From Acidimicrobiia bacterium (GTDB lineage Bacteria; Actinomycetota; Acidimicrobiia; Acidimicrobiales; Ilumatobacteraceae), in assembly GCA_013821025.1 (NCBI GenBank), contig JACDHN010000050.1:1-10721 (forward strand): DNA of 10,721 nt, given 5' to 3'. Both the position numbers and the translations under genes were made by a program. Numbering within the stretch: position 1 is the first letter of the stretch; each line of letters opens with the position of its first letter. Below, one piece after another: positions 8,915 to 10,721 of the stretch. The notes under the pieces are model-generated. The model was not told where the DNA came from and did not search any database. It was given only the letters and a program-made list of their open reading frames with translations.

Positions 8915-9837
8915 ACGCGGACGACCTCTTTCACGACGCGTAGAACGGCCGCCGGGCACTTCGTGGCGTACCAGCCGAGGTAGAGCAGCTCCCATCCGCA
9001 GCGCGCTGCGGCCATGTCGCGCTCCTCGTCGAGTGGTTCGGCCAGCGGGCCAAAATGGAATTGTCGGCTGTGAGCTTCCAGGCCGAGCCTCACCGACGGG
9101 ATCCCGAGGTCGGTCCTGGCGACGATGCGACCTGCGTCGTCTCGAATCGAGAACTGGGGGACAACCTTGGGCAACGACGGATCGGCCAGGCACAGCCCGA
9201 CCAACTCCTCGAACCACGAATCAGGCACACGACCCTCGAAGGGAATGGCGTCGAGCAGGCGGATCAGCACCCCGGTGCCCGACTGGCCTGGGCGCTGAAG
9301 GCGATCGGCCGTGGTGCGCAACCGCTCGAGGTCGATGTGGCGCCGGCGGGCGGCGGTCAATGCCCGCCCGACGAGACGTCGGTCACGTACGACCGACCCG
9401 AGATCGGCCAGCGTCCTCGCAACGGTGGTGCACCAGATCCCGTCGACCCTTGTGATGTCGCACGGGTCGAACGGCGTGACGTGGTGCACAACGCATCCGA
9501 CGAGCTGCATCCGGTAGTCGCGAGACACACTGGCCTCAACGACGGCCATCCCGGCGTGGTCGAACCCGTCGAGACGGTGAAGCCTCGCCGCCGAACGGTG
9601 CGACACCACGGCATGCCCGCCTGCCGCCAGCGTCACCATCATCGTGCGCTGGTGCCACGTCGTCGGCGCGCTACCGGTGACGACAACGCCCGGCACCGGC
9701 TCGTCGAGCCATCCGGCGTCGATTGCCGTGGCGACGCGCTTGGCGTTGAACCCGAGCAGTGCGATCTGGTGGCGGACAACCACTCCGTGTTGCCTCGCCG
9801 CCAGCTCCATCACGGCTCGAATCGCCGCATCCGCCAT
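8875..9837 (-). CDS. AbiEi-type winged-helix / DUF559 (Vsr-like) nuclease-domain protein
   Basis: A 320-residue protein with two parts. Residues about 1-90 resemble the N-terminal winged helix of AbiEi-family antitoxins found across actinobacteria: a short helical start, HGVVVRHQIALLGF, a turn AGWLDEPVPGVVV, then AVVSHRSAARLHRLDGF. Residues about 205-300 resemble DUF559/Vsr-like PD-(D/E)XK domains: FEELV, PQF (227-229), ARTDLG with D243, LGLEAHSRQFHFG with E254 and H261, D274 and a GWELLYLGW strand. These acidic residues suggest an intact nuclease core, but activity and target are unknown. The ATG at 9837 is chosen because the family-like sequence begins there and a -10-like box lies eight bases upstream. 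An in-frame GTG at 9921 starts inside the repeats and is rejected. No AbiEii toxin gene is adjacent, so it is a solo gene. Related repeat clusters lie on both sides, and its last 13 codons overlap one. It may be a mobile element protein, a defence protein or a regulator. Confidence 0.85.
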   Translation of the reverse strand: MADAAIRAVMELAARQHGVVVRHQIALLGFNAKRVATAIDAGWLDEPVPGVVVTGSAPTTWHQRTMMVTLAAGGHAVVSHRSAARLHRLDGFDHAGMAVVEASVSRDYRMQLVGCVVHHVTPFDPCDITRVDGIWCTTVARTLADLGSVVRDRRLVGRALTAARRRHIDLERLRTTADRLQRPGQSGTGVLIRLLDAIPFEGRVPDSWFEELVGLCLADPSLPKVVPQFSIRDDAGRIVARTDLGIPSVRLGLEAHSRQFHFGPLAEPLDEERDMAAARCGWELLYLGWYATKCPAAVLRVVKEVVRVRSCELRALTPTS

Positions 9838-9845
9838 GCCTAGGC

Positions 9846-9851
9846 AACGTA
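9846..9851 (-). promoter_or_regulatory. Possible -10 box of the DUF559-type gene (leaderless)
   Basis: On the minus strand TACGTT matches TANNNT and ends eight bases before the ATG at 9837. No Shine-Dalgarno sequence is seen in between, consistent with a leaderless transcript. A clear -35 box is not visible. The inverted repeat at 9879-9914 lies just upstream, where a repressor could act. Confidence 0.33.
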
Positions 9852-9878
9852 CGGATCGCGGCTCGCTGGCGCACCCTG

Positions 9879-9914
9879 ACAGTTCGCCCATCTCCCACGC
9901 TCGTCCCGAACTGT
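9879..9914. promoter_or_regulatory. Perfect 8-base inverted repeat upstream of the DUF559-type gene
   Basis: ACAGTTCG (9879-9886) and CGAACTGT (9907-9914) are exact reverse complements separated by 20 bases. The right arm is the start of the first 61-base repeat unit; the left arm is a lone inverted copy of the same motif, closest to the predicted promoter. Its placement 40-80 bases upstream of the start codon suits an operator. AbiEi antitoxins are known to autoregulate by binding inverted repeats in their promoters, so binding by this gene's own winged helix is a reasonable but unproven idea. Confidence 0.42.
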
Positions 9915-10018
9915 GAGCCACACGACCGACATCCGCCCACAGCGCTCACAGATCCGGAAGCCGGACGAGAACTGTGAGCCAGACGGCCGAATCGAGCGTT
10001 GAGCGCTCACACTTCCGG
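9909..10018. repeat. 61-base-period palindromic repeat, upstream cluster (two units)
   Basis: Two tandem units start at 9909 and 9970, exactly 61 bases apart. Each begins AACTGTGAGCCA, has GACCG or GGCCG nearby, then AGCGCTCACA with CTCACA exactly 36 bases after the start (9945 and 10006), followed by two variable bases and TCCGG (9953-9957, 10014-10018). At the junction CTCACA and TCCGG pair with CCGGA (9961-9965) and TGTGAG (9973-9978) to form a two-part hairpin with an AAG loop. The second unit also contains the ten-base palindrome TGAGCGCTCA (10000-10009). The cluster fills most of the 230-base gap between the DUF559-type gene and the alpha/beta hydrolase gene and repeats the motif and spacing found at 8804-8914. 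Confidence 0.78.
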
Positions 10019-10031
10019 CGCGAATCGGCGA

Positions 10032-10055
10032 CCCGGCGGGCGGCGGCCAGCCGGG
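10032..10055 (-). terminator. Weak candidate GC hairpin after the hydrolase gene
   Basis: CCCGGC (10032-10037) and GCCGGG (10050-10055) are complementary with a 12-base loop and lie 12 bases beyond the hydrolase stop codon. There is no U-tract, so it is at best a weak or factor-dependent terminator. In GC-rich DNA such pairs also arise by chance. Confidence 0.2.
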
Positions 10056-10067
10056 CGGATGGGTGTC

Positions 10068-10721
10068 TCAGGCGGGGACGAGTGTCGCCCGACGGGCGTT
10101 CGTGGCGATCGCGTCGGCCATCTCCGTCCACCTCACGCGAGGCATGTCATGGCCCATGTCGCCGAACATCACGAGGCGGGCGCCCGGCACCGCCTTCGCT
10201 GTGGCGATCCCGCCGGACGGCATCACCAGCGGATCGACGAGACCGTGGATGACAAGCGTGGGTGCCTCCACGCGCTGCAGGTCGGGCGTGCGGTTCGGGC
10301 TGGCGGCAATGGCCGCCACCTGACGCGCCGTGCCCTCCTGGTCGTCGCCTCGCTCCATGGCCCGCTTGGCCAGCAAGCGTGCTCCGTCCTCGTCGAAGTG
10401 GGGACCGCCGATCTCGCGGAAGATCGCCACGGCGCCCTCGACACGGTCCGTCGGAGGCTTGCGCATCCGGGCCGCCATCAGCCGCAGCAGCCCGAGCTTC
10501 ACTCGACCGTTGCGGCGGTCGCCGGTGTTGGACATGATCGACGTCAGGCTTGCCACCCGGTCGGGATGCTCGATGGCCATGGTCTGGGCGATCATCCCGC
10601 CCATCGACGCTCCCACCACGTGAGATTTGGCGATGCCGAGATGGTCGAGCAGACCGACAGCGTCGGCGGCCATGTCGGACAGCCGGTACGGAGCCTTTGC
10701 CCAGCGGCGCGACACCACGCC
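10068..10721 (-). CDS. Alpha/beta hydrolase (N-terminus outside the window)
   Basis: 217 codons plus stop are visible; the frame is open to the window edge, and roughly 70-80 N-terminal residues are probably missing compared with the usual 280-300. The catalytic triad expected for the alpha/beta hydrolase fold can be placed: nucleophile Ser39 in the elbow GASMGG (37-42), acid Asp163 in IHGLVDPLV, and His191 in GDMGHDMPR. Helices such as MAADAVGLLDHLGI before the elbow and AIEHPDRVASLTSIMSNTG after it resemble a common actinobacterial group that includes RdmC-like methylesterases. The substrate cannot be inferred. The oxyanion-hole strand lies outside the window. A cap region occupies about residues 70-145. 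The gene lies upstream of the DUF559-type gene on the same strand, but 230 bases of repeat-containing DNA separate them, so a shared operon is unlikely. Confidence 0.9.
   Translation of the reverse strand, partial: GVVSRRWAKAPYRLSDMAADAVGLLDHLGIAKSHVVGASMGGMIAQTMAIEHPDRVASLTSIMSNTGDRRNGRVKLGLLRLMAARMRKPPTDRVEGAVAIFREIGGPHFDEDGARLLAKRAMERGDDQEGTARQVAAIAASPNRTPDLQRVEAPTLVIHGLVDPLVMPSGGIATAKAVPGARLVMFGDMGHDMPRVRWTEMADAIATNARRATLVPA

Noticed and set aside
9838..9921. The GTG at 9921 as the DUF559-type start
   Set aside because: It lies within the repeat motif, and the extra 28 residues show no family resemblance; the homology-like region begins at the ATG at 9837.
9909..10030. A mini CRISPR array, because 61 bases is a normal repeat-plus-spacer period
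   Set aside because: Each cluster has only about two units, the repeats are short and diverged with imperfect hairpins, no cas genes are nearby, and one copy lies inside a coding sequence.

Overview
The window is GC-rich (clearly above 60% by eye), tightly packed, uses GTG starts, and carries actinobacterial gene families. This fits a high-GC Actinomycetota, perhaps an acidimicrobial lineage. The class-level guess is an inference from gene content and style, not from a marker gene.

Left part, plus strand, 1-2014: the end of a sugar-type ABC importer operon. It holds the last 46 codons of a MalF-type permease, a complete MalG-type permease and a complete MalK/UgpC-type ATPase. The genes overlap by 4 bases and by 1 base, as expected for translational coupling. 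The solute-binding protein and most of the first permease lie outside the window.

Middle part, minus strand, 8738-2017: a two-gene recombination operon, addB then addA, joined by an ATGA overlap. AddB is a PD-(D/E)XK nuclease with an iron-sulfur cysteine set. AddA is a UvrD-type helicase fused to a RecB-type nuclease. Together they should make a two-nuclease, one-motor helicase-nuclease that processes double-strand breaks for RecA. The operon ends tail-to-tail with the ABC ATPase gene with only 2 bases between stop codons.

Right part, minus strand, 10721-8804: a solo AbiEi-type winged-helix protein fused to a DUF559/Vsr-like nuclease domain (8875-9837), then the 3' part of an alpha/beta hydrolase gene that runs off the edge (10068-10721). 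The nuclease gene is bracketed by an unusual repeat family. A motif AACTGTGAG is followed 36 bases later by CTCACA and recurs with a 61-base period, twice upstream (9909-10018) and one full plus one decayed copy downstream (8804-8914). The last copy enters the 3' end of the gene. The repeats form hairpins and lie in the control regions of both the nuclease gene and addB. This repeat-plus-nuclease unit is the most interesting thing in the window. It could be a small mobile or selfish REP-like element, or an array of operators for the winged-helix domain.
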